Positions 7,576-15,260 of a DNA stretch of 64,000 nucleotides are shown here, piece after piece. The position numbers and the translations under genes were made by a program. Under the pieces are notes generated by a model. It saw nothing but the letters and a program-made list of their open reading frames with translations, ran no database searches and had not been told where the DNA came from. The stretch's first letter is position 1. The number at the start of each line of letters is the position of its first letter. The DNA comes from Gammaproteobacteria bacterium HGW-Gammaproteobacteria-13. GTDB lineage: Bacteria; Pseudomonadota; Gammaproteobacteria; Pseudomonadales; Pseudomonadaceae. The stretch is taken from the NCBI GenBank assembly GCA_002840155.1, contig PGZH01000005.1, positions 186,001 to 250,000 on the forward strand, given 5' to 3'.

Positions 7576-7926
7576 TTAAACAAGAGCCATTGGAGAAATA
7601 AAAAGAACAGTACCAATCGCCACGTCAAGCGCCTTCCAGATAACCCCAACTATCGCATTCCAGACTTTTTCTACAACGATCATCATCAGCCCGCGCAATG
7701 TGTTAACAAAATTCTTTACCATTATTTCTATTGAATCCAGAAAAAAATCCTTCTCATCCTCTTTAATTTCACCACTCGCTATACAACCTGCAACTAATGC
7801 AGACTGCTTAGCAATTGCAACAAGCTGTCGCTCTGAAAACCCTCTAACACTCTCTATATCTGTTTTCAAAACACCTTTGACAGCGGACTTAATATCTTCA
7901 ACCAACGCACCCACAGAAATATCCAT
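7576..7926 (-). CDS. Small islet protein with hydrophobic C-terminus, unknown function
   Basis: A 116-aa protein. The ATG at 7926 is preferred because GGTGAGG stands 6 nt upstream; a GTG at 7938 would overlap the upstream stop codon instead. The N-terminal half is charged and helical (VEDIKSAVKGVLKTDIESVRGFSERQLVAIAKQSA). An acidic turn follows (GEIKEDEKDFFLDSIE), then a long apolar and amphipathic stretch (LRGLMMIVVEKVWNAIVGVIWKALDVAIGTVLFI, about 77-111) that could insert in a membrane. I do not recognise a family. It is transcribed with the lipoprotein gene at 7935-8438, whose stop lies 9 bp before this start, and the pair probably works together. AT-rich codon use sets it apart from the flanks. 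Confidence 0.65.
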   Translation of the reverse strand: MDISVGALVEDIKSAVKGVLKTDIESVRGFSERQLVAIAKQSALVAGCIASGEIKEDEKDFFLDSIEIMVKNFVNTLRGLMMIVVEKVWNAIVGVIWKALDVAIGTVLFISPMALV

Positions 7927-7934
7927 AATAAACC

Positions 7935-8438
7935 TCACCGTTCCAGGAAGCTTTCATAAGTAATTGCTTGATCAAGCGCAGCCAAAACAAAGCCTTTGTG
8001 CGCAGAAATAATTGAAGCACTCATGTTAGTAGACTTATCTCTTTCCCTCATAGCTATTAACTGCCTTACAACTTCATTAATCGCACCTGAGCTTGGTGCG
8101 ACCAGTGAAATCTCGTCTTTGTTTCGACTTTTCAAATACTCATTAGCCTTTTCTACAACCTTACTACTAGGCACAGGACGAGCTTCCGCCATAACTTTCA
8201 ATGACTCAAAAGCCCCTATAAGTTCATCATATGTATTTTTTCTGCCAGGATAATCTTCAGTTAACGAGCCATTTGAAATCGAAGCAAATAAAACCAAAAC
8301 TTTCTTACTATTATCCTTAAGTCCATCAACTATTGCTTTGTCGTACTCAGGAGCAAGCTTGATAGCACACCCCACCACCAAAGCACACATCAAAGCAATT
8401 ACAGGCAGCTTTACTATTACACTTTTTATATAGCGCAT
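7935..8438 (-). CDS. Islet lipoprotein of unknown function
   Basis: A 167-aa lipoprotein. Start chosen at 8438 because a classical signal peptide follows (MRYIKSVIVKLPVIALMCAL) with a lipobox VVGC; AGGAGG stands 10 nt upstream. The mature part is about 144 residues, mixed helical, with no motif I can name. It contains ARPVPSSKVVEKANEYLKS and a C-terminal helical region (INEVVRQLIAMRERDK). It should be anchored in the inner or outer membrane. It is first of a two-gene unit with the small protein at 7576-7926. Codon use is AT-rich, consistent with transfer. No function is assigned. Confidence 0.65.
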   Translation of the reverse strand: MRYIKSVIVKLPVIALMCALVVGCAIKLAPEYDKAIVDGLKDNSKKVLVLFASISNGSLTEDYPGRKNTYDELIGAFESLKVMAEARPVPSSKVVEKANEYLKSRNKDEISLVAPSSGAINEVVRQLIAMRERDKSTNMSASIISAHKGFVLAALDQAITYESFLER

Positions 8439-8946
8439 ATCAACCAAGCCTCCTACAATTATAAAATAATAAAATCTAAACACGGCAATTACTACGCAAG
8501 CCATCCTTCAGCAAGTATAGAAACTGCAACTTCTCAATGGGTATTTTTAAATTATCAACAACCAAGGGTGCCGGAAGAGAAAACTCTTCTTGCAACAACA
8601 GTCTTCCTGGTTAGCGCTAGGCTCAAGAAAAATAGTTAAACTTTCGAAAGGGCGGGAATCAAGTATGAGAGACATCAGAGGGCACCTTCCTTGTGTTGAC
8701 TCACTCCAGGCTAGACCATCCCCCCGCAATCGCAAGTGGCCACTATCGACTGACTTAAATGTCACTCAAGCAACAAGGTCGCCCCAAACGTGGATACCGG
8801 TCTTTCCGGTCACGCTGCTATCGCTAACCCATTCGCGGCGTTGGCCGTTTCAAAAAAAAATCGCCCGGCATCCTTGCAGGTCTCGATTCATTCAACTGCT
8901 TGCTTCAACTGAGCTTTTGCACGCTTCACCGTACAGTCACAAGGAA
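8439..8946. other. Islet stretch without a supported gene
   Basis: About 500 bp between the lipoprotein start and the integrase remnant. An open frame continues upstream of 8947 in the integrase phase to about 8590, but its translation shows no integrase motif. This part may be decayed N-terminal integrase sequence or unrelated filler. The promoter of the lipoprotein gene must lie near 8450-8520. Confidence 0.4.
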
Positions 8947-9276
8947 ATGAAGAGCTCAATCCCCATCGCCCAGGAACTGGAAACGCAGATCCAACACCAT
9001 TTCAAACAGCACGGCCTGTTCAGCAAGTGCCTCAACAGCTTTGATAAGGCCCTGGCTGAATCTCGCTTACCGGTCCCGGCTGGCCAGTCGTCACACGTTC
9101 TCCGGCACACCTTCTCTAGTCACTTCATCATGAACGGCGGAAATATTCTTACCCTCCAGAAAATTTTGGGTCATTCCTCGTTAGCCATGACTGTGCGCTA
9201 TTCGCACTTAGCTCCAGACCACCTTCAAGATGCAGTAAGGTTTGGCTTGAAGAACATCCATACCCTCTTAACTTAA
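8947..9276 (+). pseudogene. Tyrosine recombinase (integrase) C-terminal remnant
   Basis: The last 110 codons of a phage-type integrase of the kind found with Pf1-like phages. Visible are IPIAQELETQIQHHF, HVLRHTFSSHFIMNGGNILTLQKILGHSS and MTVRYSHLAPDHLQ. They carry the HxxR box, the second catalytic His (GHSS) and the tyrosine nucleophile (RYSHL). The N-terminal core-binding and SAM-like domains and the first catalytic Arg are absent: upstream sequence in this frame has no integrase character. It is therefore probably inactive. The frame remains open and could still be translated, but I see no good start signal. This is the gene that presumably placed the islet at tRNA-Ser. Confidence 0.75.
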
Positions 9277-9279
9277 TCA

Positions 9280-10422
9280 TCAATAATTCTTTATCACGAC
9301 ATAACTACCGTCTTTCCCTGACTTTGATTCCATTCCGAAGCGAGAACCTGCGGGTTTTACCCCCCTCATTAAATAAAACATGTCAGCAAGTATAGAGGAT
9401 GAATCACCTATATAAGCATGCCCAAGCAAACTCGTATCGACCATTGATGCATCTATCGAGTCAATCCCTGGAACTAATGCCACCCCATTACTGGAGTCAC
9501 CAGCACGATACTCACCGTTGACCTTTTTAGAAGCCGCCAATGCCAAATCATTAGAAGATGCATACAGCGTCACCTGCGCACCCGATTCAACAAGTGCAGG
9601 ACCAATTTCCCTCTTAAATACACCCGCATCAATATCTGGAGCCGCCAATATGACATCACTCAGCCTATCTTTAAGATCAGGACGCTCAGCAAGCAAAGAC
9701 GATATTGCGCGAGTGGCCCCTCTTGTCCCCATACTATGTGCAATTATATATATTTTTTTTGCTGAAGATTTTTCGGCAAAGTCTTTTATAAACCTCTTTA
9801 TGTCAGGGTATGCCCACTCCATAGTCTGAGAGTCGACCGTATATGAAATCACCTTGCCTTTTGAGGGCCAACTATAGAAAACCGGGGCACCTTTGAAGCC
9901 CAGATCGAAGGCTATTTGAGCCGTACGTTTTGCAGCCTCATCAAAACTCACGTTATAGCCATGAAAAAATATGAAAGCTTGACTTTCATCTCCAGTATAT
10001 TCGCTAGAAACCCGCTGATAAAACTCATCTTCCAATAGCAACCCACCATCCAAAACAACCATATGGTCTTTTGGGTTTGCAGGTTTAAAGAAACGCCACG
10101 TAGGAGATTCTATCTGACCAATAAGATGCTTACTTGGAATACTAACATCGCAATAACCTAGTGACACATCACCTCGATAATCCCCCATCCTACTAACTAT
10201 ATTTCCAGCGTCACTAACCTCCCGATTCGAAGAAAAGAAAGTTCTAACTACCGCATAGTTATTTTTATTCTTGCGCCTAGGGTCAATGACAACTTCCTCC
10301 ACCATAGCCTCTTCAACAACTACGACCTCTTCATTATCCTCGTACCCCCCGGCAGGACGCGAACTACACCCTGTAGCCAAAACCACAATACAGCAAATCA
10401 ATGCAGCAACTTGAATCTTCAT
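9280..10422 (-). CDS. DUF900-type alpha/beta-hydrolase lipoprotein
   Basis: A 380-aa lipoprotein. Start chosen at 10422, where the signal peptide begins (MKIQVAALICCIVVLATGC, lipobox LATGC). A Glu/Val-rich linker follows (EDNEEVVVVEEAMVEEVV). The rest is an alpha/beta-hydrolase of the COG4782 (DUF900) kind: FFSSNRE, FIFFHGYNVSFDEAAKRTAQ, PVFYSWPS, and the nucleophile elbow IIAHSMGTRG with Ser in HSMG. LSDVILAAPDID and a late His (LLGHAYI) complete the likely Asp/His pair. Probably a membrane-anchored lipase or esterase acting outside the cytoplasm; substrate unknown. It is convergent with the integrase remnant, 3 bp apart, and AT-rich like the other islet genes. Confidence 0.8.
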   Translation of the reverse strand: MKIQVAALICCIVVLATGCSSRPAGGYEDNEEVVVVEEAMVEEVVIDPRRKNKNNYAVVRTFFSSNREVSDAGNIVSRMGDYRGDVSLGYCDVSIPSKHLIGQIESPTWRFFKPANPKDHMVVLDGGLLLEDEFYQRVSSEYTGDESQAFIFFHGYNVSFDEAAKRTAQIAFDLGFKGAPVFYSWPSKGKVISYTVDSQTMEWAYPDIKRFIKDFAEKSSAKKIYIIAHSMGTRGATRAISSLLAERPDLKDRLSDVILAAPDIDAGVFKREIGPALVESGAQVTLYASSNDLALAASKKVNGEYRAGDSSNGVALVPGIDSIDASMVDTSLLGHAYIGDSSSILADMFYLMRGVKPAGSRFGMESKSGKDGSYVVIKNY

Positions 10423-10591
10423 AATTGATTTCCCTTTCAATGAGAACACAATATAAAAGTATATTTAGCTACGTTTTCTAAAATCAATTTCGTAGACAGC
10501 AATCCGCTTCAACACGCTGAAACTGCAGAAGCAATCACAAAGATAGCAGAGTGCCAGCAACACGCTGTACTCATGCCCAACAGGGGGATAT

Positions 10592-10607
10592 CGACGCTTT
10601 TTCGACA
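10592..10607 (+). repeat. Candidate integrase arm-type site, right copy
   Basis: CGACGCTTTTTCGACA, one base different from 7308-7323, same orientation. It lies 62 bp inside the right attachment repeat. Confidence 0.35.
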
Positions 10608-10628
10608 GTTTGACTGTCTGAAACGAAA

Positions 10629-10662
10629 AAGCCCCCGAAACTCTATGAATTTCAGGGGCTTA
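10629..10662 (-). terminator. Terminator of tRNA-Ser, brought by the islet
   Basis: The stem pairs AAGCCCC-C-GAAA with TTTC-A-GGGGCTT (one mismatch), and on the minus strand a T-run follows. It resembles the displaced hairpin at 7139-7176, so the islet has restored both the tRNA 3' end and a terminator. Confidence 0.65.
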
Positions 10663-10668
10663 GACTTG

Positions 10669-10699
10669 CGATATGGCGGGAAGATAGGGATTTGAACCC
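10669..10699 (-). repeat. Islet attachment-site repeat at the intact tRNA-Ser
   Basis: 31 bp, one mismatch to 7183-7213. It covers the last 26 bases of the tRNA gene and five bases beyond it. Confidence 0.85.
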
Positions 10700-10763
10700 T
10701 AGGTGCTATCGCTAACACAACGGATTTCGAATCCGTCCCGTTCGGCCACTCCGGCATCTTCCC
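10674..10763 (-). tRNA. tRNA-Ser(CGA)
   Basis: A 90-nt class II tRNA with an encoded CCA. The acceptor GGGAAGA pairs with TCTTCCC, the anticodon stem ACGGA/TCCGT encloses loop TTCGAAA with anticodon CGA (reads UCG), and there is a long variable arm typical of tRNA-Ser. The T-loop reads GGTTCAAATCC. Intact despite the adjacent islet, because the islet supplies the 3' end. Confidence 0.95.
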
Positions 10764-10908
10764 GTGGCGGCGCGCATGATAACAGCTGAAGTGCGTTTGG
10801 CGAACCCCCAGGTTTAAAATTTTTCGCATACTTTCAGATGCTTGCGATCAAAGGCGATGAATAGCGGCAAAATCTGGCTGGTGGGAGGCTAAACAATCGC
10901 CCACCAAA

Positions 10909-10928
10909 AGGGGCGCCGTAGCGCCCCT
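10909..10928 (-). terminator. Terminator of purC
   Basis: A perfect 8-bp stem (AGGGGCGC with GCGCCCCT) with a CGTA loop, followed on the minus strand by TTTTGG. It lies 32 bp after the purC stop. Confidence 0.7.
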
Positions 10929-10960
10929 CTGTGTCGCGGTTACCCGCGTATTGCTGCAGC

Positions 10961-11830
10961 TTAGACGGTCAGGCGTGTCAGGGCTTCGCGGTATTTGTCG
11001 GCGGTTTTCTGCGCGACGTCGGCGGGCACTGCTGGGGCTGGTGGCTCTTTGTTCCAGCCGGTGGATTCCAGCCAGTCACGCACGAACTGTTTGTCGAAGC
11101 TTGGTGGGTTTGTGCCTTCTGCATAGCTGTCCGCCGGCCAGAAGCGGCTGGAGTCTGGGGTCAGGGCTTCGTCCATCAAGGTCAGGGTGCCGTCTTCATC
11201 CAGACCGAATTCGAACTTGGTGTCGGCGATGATGATGCCGCGTGTGGCTGCGTATTCAACTGCTGCGCTGTACAGGGCAATGGCGGTGTCGCGCACTTTG
11301 GCGGCCAGTTCGGCGCCGATGATCGCTTCGCACTGCTCGAAGCTGATGTTCTCGTCATGGTCGCCCACGGCGGCCTTGGTCGAGGGGGTGAAGATTGGCT
11401 GCGGCAGCTTGGCCGCTTCCTTGAGGCCCGCTGGCAGTTGGATGCCGCAGACGGTGCCGCTCTTCTGGTATTCCTTCCAGCCGGAGCCGACGATATAACC
11501 ACGTACGATGGCTTCTACCGCGACGGGCTTAAGGCGCTTGGCGACTACTGCGCGGCCTTCCACCAGCGGCAGTTCGGCGGCCGGGACGATGTCTTCAACC
11601 TTGTCGCCGGTGAAGTGGTTGGGCACCAGGTCCTTGAGCTTGTCGAACCAGAAGTTGGAAATGGCGGTGAGGATCTTGCCCTTTTCCGGGATCGGCTCGT
11701 TGAGGATCACGTCGAATGCCGAAAGGCGGTCGGTGGCGACCATCAGCATGCGTTTGTCGTCGATCTCGTATAGATCACGGACTTTGCCCGAATAGATTTT
11801 CTTCAGGCTCAGGGTGGTGGCTGTGCTCAT
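10961..11830 (-). CDS. purC: SAICAR synthase, long form
   Basis: Phosphoribosylaminoimidazole-succinocarboxamide synthase of de novo purine synthesis (CAIR + Asp + ATP to SAICAR). Start chosen at 11830 ([11 protein letters not shown]), giving 289 aa. Family motifs are clear: [11 protein letters not shown] near the N-terminus, [38 protein letters not shown] and [14 protein letters not shown]. The length and the N-terminal pattern belong to the long ADE1-like branch seen in yeast and many beta-proteobacteria. The roughly 236-aa form known at this position in P. aeruginosa has a quite different sequence. It follows bamC with 87 bp between them, and a terminator lies in that gap, so it probably has its own promoter. 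Confidence 0.92.
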   Translation of the reverse strand: MSTATTLSLKKIYSGKVRDLYEIDDKRMLMVATDRLSAFDVILNEPIPEKGKILTAISNFWFDKLKDLVPNHFTGDKVEDIVPAAELPLVEGRAVVAKRLKPVAVEAIVRGYIVGSGWKEYQKSGTVCGIQLPAGLKEAAKLPQPIFTPSTKAAVGDHDENISFEQCEAIIGAELAAKVRDTAIALYSAAVEYAATRGIIIADTKFEFGLDEDGTLTLMDEALTPDSSRFWPADSYAEGTNPPSFDKQFVRDWLESTGWNKEPPAPAVPADVAQKTADKYREALTRLTV

Positions 11831-11860
11831 GTCGGAATTTCCGCCTTTGGTAAACAAAAC

Positions 11861-11885
11861 AGGCGAAACCCGCCGGGTTTCGCCT
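11861..11885 (-). terminator. Terminator of bamC
   Basis: A perfect 11-bp stem (11861-11871 with 11875-11885) with a GCC loop, between bamC and purC. On the minus strand GTTTTGTTTAC follows. Confidence 0.75.
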
Positions 11886-11917
11886 ATTGGTAGTGCCGGT
11901 GCAGCAGTTGCCTGCTG

Positions 11918-13036
11918 TCAGCCAAGGTTTTCCTGGATCAGGTCCAGCACCTTGCGCGCCACGTCGGACGGGGCAATGGTGTTGAGGTCTTTTTCCACGG
12001 TGACCTGCACGCTATCGCCAACGGCGGTCAGGCGTACCTGATAGCGCTCGGCGCGGGCGTCGATCTCTTCCTTGCTTGGCGCGCTGCCAAACACGCTGCC
12101 GAAGAAACCAGGCTTGTCGTCCGGCTTCTGCGCACGTTCGGCGAGGTTGATGTAGTACACGCCCAGGCTGCGGTTGATGTCGTCGATGCGCACATCAGCC
12201 ATTTCCAGGGAGCGGCCAACACCGGACCAGGCGCGGTCGAAATCAGCACCCAGGCTCAGCACCGGGTTGCCGTTGCCGTCTTCGGACAGGCTGACGCGAT
12301 TCGGTGCGTCGTAATCACGAGCAGCCAACAGGGAGACCGAACCACCCTGCTCGGCGCTGCGCGCCAGGGTCACGAGCATTTCATCGAGCAGCGCGGCATC
12401 CAGGCTTGGGTTGCTGCTGCGGTTGGTGAAGGCGACATCGGCAGTGCTGCCGGCTGGACGCTCGGCGCTGACCACGAAGATTTCGCTGGTGTTGCGCTGT
12501 ACGCCTGGCTCGATACGCACCCGCACGCGGGTTTCGGCATCAGGATTGACGCCGGATACACGACTGCTCAGACGACGCGCCATGGATTCAGACAGGGCAT
12601 CAAACCGCTGCCAGCTGGTGCTGAACTCGCCGGTTTGCGGACGCTCTTCAGCAATCTGGAAGCCGTTGTCGGCAAAGAACTGACGCGCTACAGGCCAGAC
12701 TTCAGCCGGCACGCGCTGCGCCACGACCCACCGCGACTCGCCGCTCTTTTGCAGGCTGAACTCGCTGGCATCACCGGCCACAGCCAGGGCTTGCGGGCGC
12801 GGCACGATAAATTCGCCAGTGTCGGTGGTGGTGGCTACCTGCTGCGGCACGGGCAGCAGTGGGTCGATGCGCTTGGCGTCGACGTTTGGCGGGATTTGCA
12901 TCGTGGCCGTTTGACGGGCTTCGAGGTAGTCGCTGCCACGGTCACGGAAATAGCCGTTTTCGCCATAGATCCAGCCACAACCGCTGGTGCCAGCGATGAT
13001 CAGGGCCAGGGCGGAGAGTCCGGTGAGTCGCTTCAT
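11918..13036 (-). CDS. bamC: Outer-membrane assembly lipoprotein BamC
   Basis: A 372-aa lipoprotein of the BAM complex, which inserts beta-barrel proteins in the outer membrane. The signal peptide ends in a lipobox GTSGC. The disordered N-terminal segment that lies over BamD is visible (DYLEARQTATMQIPPNVDAKRIDPLLPVP, residues about 37-65). Two helix-grip domains follow (about 100-215 and 255-370), with QIAEERPQTGEFSTSW and YQVRLTAVGDSVQVTVEK. Length is close to the Pseudomonas norm. It lies 17 bp downstream of dapA, the usual dapA-bamC arrangement. Confidence 0.93.
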   Translation of the reverse strand: MKRLTGLSALALIIAGTSGCGWIYGENGYFRDRGSDYLEARQTATMQIPPNVDAKRIDPLLPVPQQVATTTDTGEFIVPRPQALAVAGDASEFSLQKSGESRWVVAQRVPAEVWPVARQFFADNGFQIAEERPQTGEFSTSWQRFDALSESMARRLSSRVSGVNPDAETRVRVRIEPGVQRNTSEIFVVSAERPAGSTADVAFTNRSSNPSLDAALLDEMLVTLARSAEQGGSVSLLAARDYDAPNRVSLSEDGNGNPVLSLGADFDRAWSGVGRSLEMADVRIDDINRSLGVYYINLAERAQKPDDKPGFFGSVFGSAPSKEEIDARAERYQVRLTAVGDSVQVTVEKDLNTIAPSDVARKVLDLIQENLG

Positions 13037-13053
13037 GCGTAGTAATTCCTCAA

Positions 13054-13932
13054 TTAAACCAATACGCCGGACTGGCGCAGGGCCTGACGCAGCGGTTCAT
13101 GACAACGTGGGCTGAGCCAGGTCAGTGGCAGACGAATACCGTCTGGCATCAAACCCATTTCATGCAGAGCCCATTTCACCGGAATCGGGTTGGATTCGAT
13201 AAACAGCGCCTTGTGCAGCGGCATCAAGCGGTCGTTGATCGCCCGGGCAATCGCCGCTTCGCCACGCATGGCCGCCGCGCACAGATCGCTCATGGCACGC
13301 GGAGCGACGTTGGCGGTTACCGAGATATTGCCCTTGCCGCCCATCAGCATCAGCTCGACGGCGGTGGCGTCATCACCGGAATAAACCAGGAAATCCTTGC
13401 TCACGCGATCCAGTACTTCCTGGCCGCGCTGCAGGTCGCCGGTGGCTTCCTTGATACCGATGATGTTGTCGATTTTGGCCAAACGCTCGACGGTTTCCGG
13501 CAGCATGTCGCAGACCGTACGGCCTGGCACGTTATAGAGGATCTGCGGGATGGCCACCGATTCGGCGATATGGCGGAAGTGCAGGTACAGGCCTTCCTGA
13601 GTCGGCTTGTTGTAATACGGGGTGACCAGCAGGCAGGCATCGGCGCCGACGTCTTTGGCAGCGCGGGTCAGTTCGACCGATTCACGGGTGGAGTTGCCAC
13701 CGGTGCCGGCGATAACCGGAATGCGCCCAGCGACCTGATCGACAATGCGCTTGATCACTTCGATGTGTTCAGGCACCTCAAGTGTCGCCGACTCGCCGGT
13801 AGTGCCGACTGCGACGATGGCATTGGTGCCCTCCTGCAGGTGGAAATCCACCAGTTTGCTCAGGCTGTCCCAATCAAGACCACCTTGTGCATCCATGGGC
13901 GTAACCAGTGCCACCATACTGCCCGCAATCAT
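13054..13932 (-). CDS. dapA: 4-hydroxy-tetrahydrodipicolinate synthase
   Basis: Condenses pyruvate with aspartate semialdehyde in the lysine/diaminopimelate pathway. 292 aa, the usual length, with the start at 13932 ([13 protein letters not shown]) preceded by AGGAG; the longer open frame upstream has no homology. Motifs: GTTGESATL (pyruvate-binding Thr pair), [23 protein letters not shown] with the catalytic Tyr, YNVPGRT, and GIKEATGDL with the Schiff-base lysine. TIM-barrel enzyme of the cytoplasm. First gene of the dapA-bamC pair; gcvR is divergent, sharing a 234-bp promoter region. Confidence 0.97.
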   Translation of the reverse strand: MIAGSMVALVTPMDAQGGLDWDSLSKLVDFHLQEGTNAIVAVGTTGESATLEVPEHIEVIKRIVDQVAGRIPVIAGTGGNSTRESVELTRAAKDVGADACLLVTPYYNKPTQEGLYLHFRHIAESVAIPQILYNVPGRTVCDMLPETVERLAKIDNIIGIKEATGDLQRGQEVLDRVSKDFLVYSGDDATAVELMLMGGKGNISVTANVAPRAMSDLCAAAMRGEAAIARAINDRLMPLHKALFIESNPIPVKWALHEMGLMPDGIRLPLTWLSPRCHEPLRQALRQSGVLV

Positions 13933-14166
13933 GCAACCGCTCCTGCCGGAAAAAGAGAGCCGTAATGGTACTGGGGCCACCTGCCTTGCACAAGCGAAGT
14001 ACCGAGGCTGTGATGCAACGCGTATACAATCTTTCTCAAGCAAACGCGGCACATTCCTCACCACCCAGCCGCGCCGGCATTCCCCTGAGCGGTGCTTTTC
14101 GCTACCCTTCCGGCTTTGATCGGCGCTGTGTACGCAGGCCGACCGCTTATCGTTTAGGAAGGCTGC

Positions 14167-14724
14167 ATGTCCACCCCCCTAGTTCGCGAACAATTCCTGC
14201 TTATCAGTGCCCTTGGCCCCAACGCCATGGAGCTGACCAATGTGCTCTGCCGCACCAGTCACGAGAACCGTTGCGCCGTGGTCAGCACCCGCCTGAGTCG
14301 GCATGGCGAGTACAGCGCACTGGTCTTGCAGATATCCGGCAGCTGGGATGCCCTGGCGCGCCTGGAGTCGAGCCTGCCAGCGCTGGCGAAGAAGCACAGC
14401 TTCTCGGTCAATGTGATTCGCAGCGCCGCTTCGGAAAGCCGCCCCCAGGCGCTGCCTTATGTGGCCTATGTCAGCTCGGCCTACCGCCCGGACATCCTTA
14501 ATGAGCTGTGCCAGTTCTTTCTCGACCATCACGTCGAGCTGGAAAACCTCACCTGCGATACCTACCAGGCCCCGCAGACTGGCGGCACCATGCTCAACGC
14601 CACCCTGACCGTGACCCTGCCTGCCGGCACGCAGATCAGCTGGTTGCGCGATCAGTTTCTCGACTTTGCCGATGCGTTGAACCTGGATGCGCTGATTGAG
14701 CCTTGGCGTCCACAAAATCCATAA
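14167..14724 (+). CDS. gcvR: Glycine cleavage system regulator GcvR-like protein
   Basis: A 185-aa cytoplasmic protein of two tandem ACT-type domains. The first (about 8-85) begins [25 protein letters not shown], and the second (about 95-180) contains [29 protein letters not shown]. In E. coli GcvR binds GcvA and represses the glycine cleavage operon when glycine is low. In Pseudomonas the same protein lies beside bcp and dapA, as here. Whether it works through a GcvA partner in this organism cannot be seen. The bcp gene follows after 10 bp, so the two are probably cotranscribed. Confidence 0.85.
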   Translation: MSTPLVREQFLLISALGPNAMELTNVLCRTSHENRCAVVSTRLSRHGEYSALVLQISGSWDALARLESSLPALAKKHSFSVNVIRSAASESRPQALPYVAYVSSAYRPDILNELCQFFLDHHVELENLTCDTYQAPQTGGTMLNATLTVTLPAGTQISWLRDQFLDFADALNLDALIEPWRPQNP

Positions 14725-14734
14725 GGAGTTTTTT

Positions 14735-15208
14735 ATGGCCGTAGCACTCGACACCCCGGTTGCAGACTTCCAGGCCCAGGCCACCAGCGGCCAGACCGTT
14801 CAGCTGTCCGCACTCAAGGGCCAGCAAGTGGTGATCTATTTCTACCCGAAGGACAGCACCCCGGGCTGCACCACCGAGGGCCAGGGTTTTCGTGATCAAT
14901 ATCCGGCGTTTCAAGCGGCCAACACGCTGATCTTCGGTGTGTCGCGCGACAGCCTGAAATCCCACGAGAACTTTAAGTGCAAGCAGGAGTTCCCCTTCGA
15001 GCTGATCTCCGACAAGGATGAAGCCGTCTGCCAGCTGTTCGATGTGATCAAGCTGAAGAAGCTCTACGGCAAGGAATACCTGGGCGTGGACCGCAGCACC
15101 TTCCTGATCGATAAAGCAGGCGTACTGCGCCAGGAATGGCGTGGGGTGAAAGTGCCGGGGCATGTCGATGCGGTACTGGCCGCGGCCCAGGCACTGAATA
15201 AAGCCTGA
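14735..15208 (+). CDS. bcp: Thioredoxin-dependent peroxiredoxin Bcp
   Basis: A 157-aa peroxiredoxin reducing hydrogen and organic peroxides in the cytoplasm. Start at 14735 with AAGGAG ten bases upstream. The thioredoxin fold shows YFYPKDSTPGCTTEGQGFRD, so the peroxidatic Cys is Cys45. The second Cys, five residues on in E. coli Bcp, is absent here (Gln50). Other cysteines are Cys82 and Cys99, so resolution must use one of them or an external thiol. The essential Thr and Arg environment (STPGC, VDRSTFLID) is intact. Followed by a strong palindromic terminator. Confidence 0.93.
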   Translation: MAVALDTPVADFQAQATSGQTVQLSALKGQQVVIYFYPKDSTPGCTTEGQGFRDQYPAFQAANTLIFGVSRDSLKSHENFKCKQEFPFELISDKDEAVCQLFDVIKLKKLYGKEYLGVDRSTFLIDKAGVLRQEWRGVKVPGHVDAVLAAAQALNKA

Positions 15209-15220
15209 ATCGCGCGCGTA

Positions 15221-15248
15221 AAAAAGCCGGTCAATTGACCGGCTTTTT
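15221..15248. terminator. Bidirectional terminator between bcp and the AI-2E permease gene
   Basis: A perfect 28-bp palindrome (AAAAAGCCGGTCAA and its reverse complement) with T-runs in both directions, lying between two convergent genes. Confidence 0.9.
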
Positions 15249-15260
15249 ATTGCCTGCAGA

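Larger units (their letters stand above)
10423..10668. other. Right junction of the islet, no gene seen
   Basis: About 245 bp holding the promoter side of the DUF900 gene, the right candidate arm site and the tRNA-Ser terminator hairpin. I see no ORF. Confidence 0.5.
7183..10699. mobile_element. 3.5-kb genomic islet integrated at tRNA-Ser(CGA)
   Basis: The element is bounded by the 31-bp direct repeats and lies directly downstream of the intact tRNA gene. Its coding regions are visibly richer in A and T than the flanks. It contains two minus-strand genes (7576-8438), a plus-strand tyrosine-recombinase remnant (8947-9276) and a minus-strand DUF900 lipoprotein gene (9280-10422). There is no replication, packaging or transfer gene, and the integrase lacks its N-terminal part, so it looks like a fixed remnant or a satellite that needs help to move. 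Confidence 0.8.

Noticed and set aside
8547..8765. 72-codon minus-strand ORF inside the islet
   Set aside because: No start signal and no recognisable protein pattern.
10931..11773. 280-codon plus-strand frame opposite purC
   Set aside because: Composition artefact. The PurC signature is on the minus strand and is continuous.
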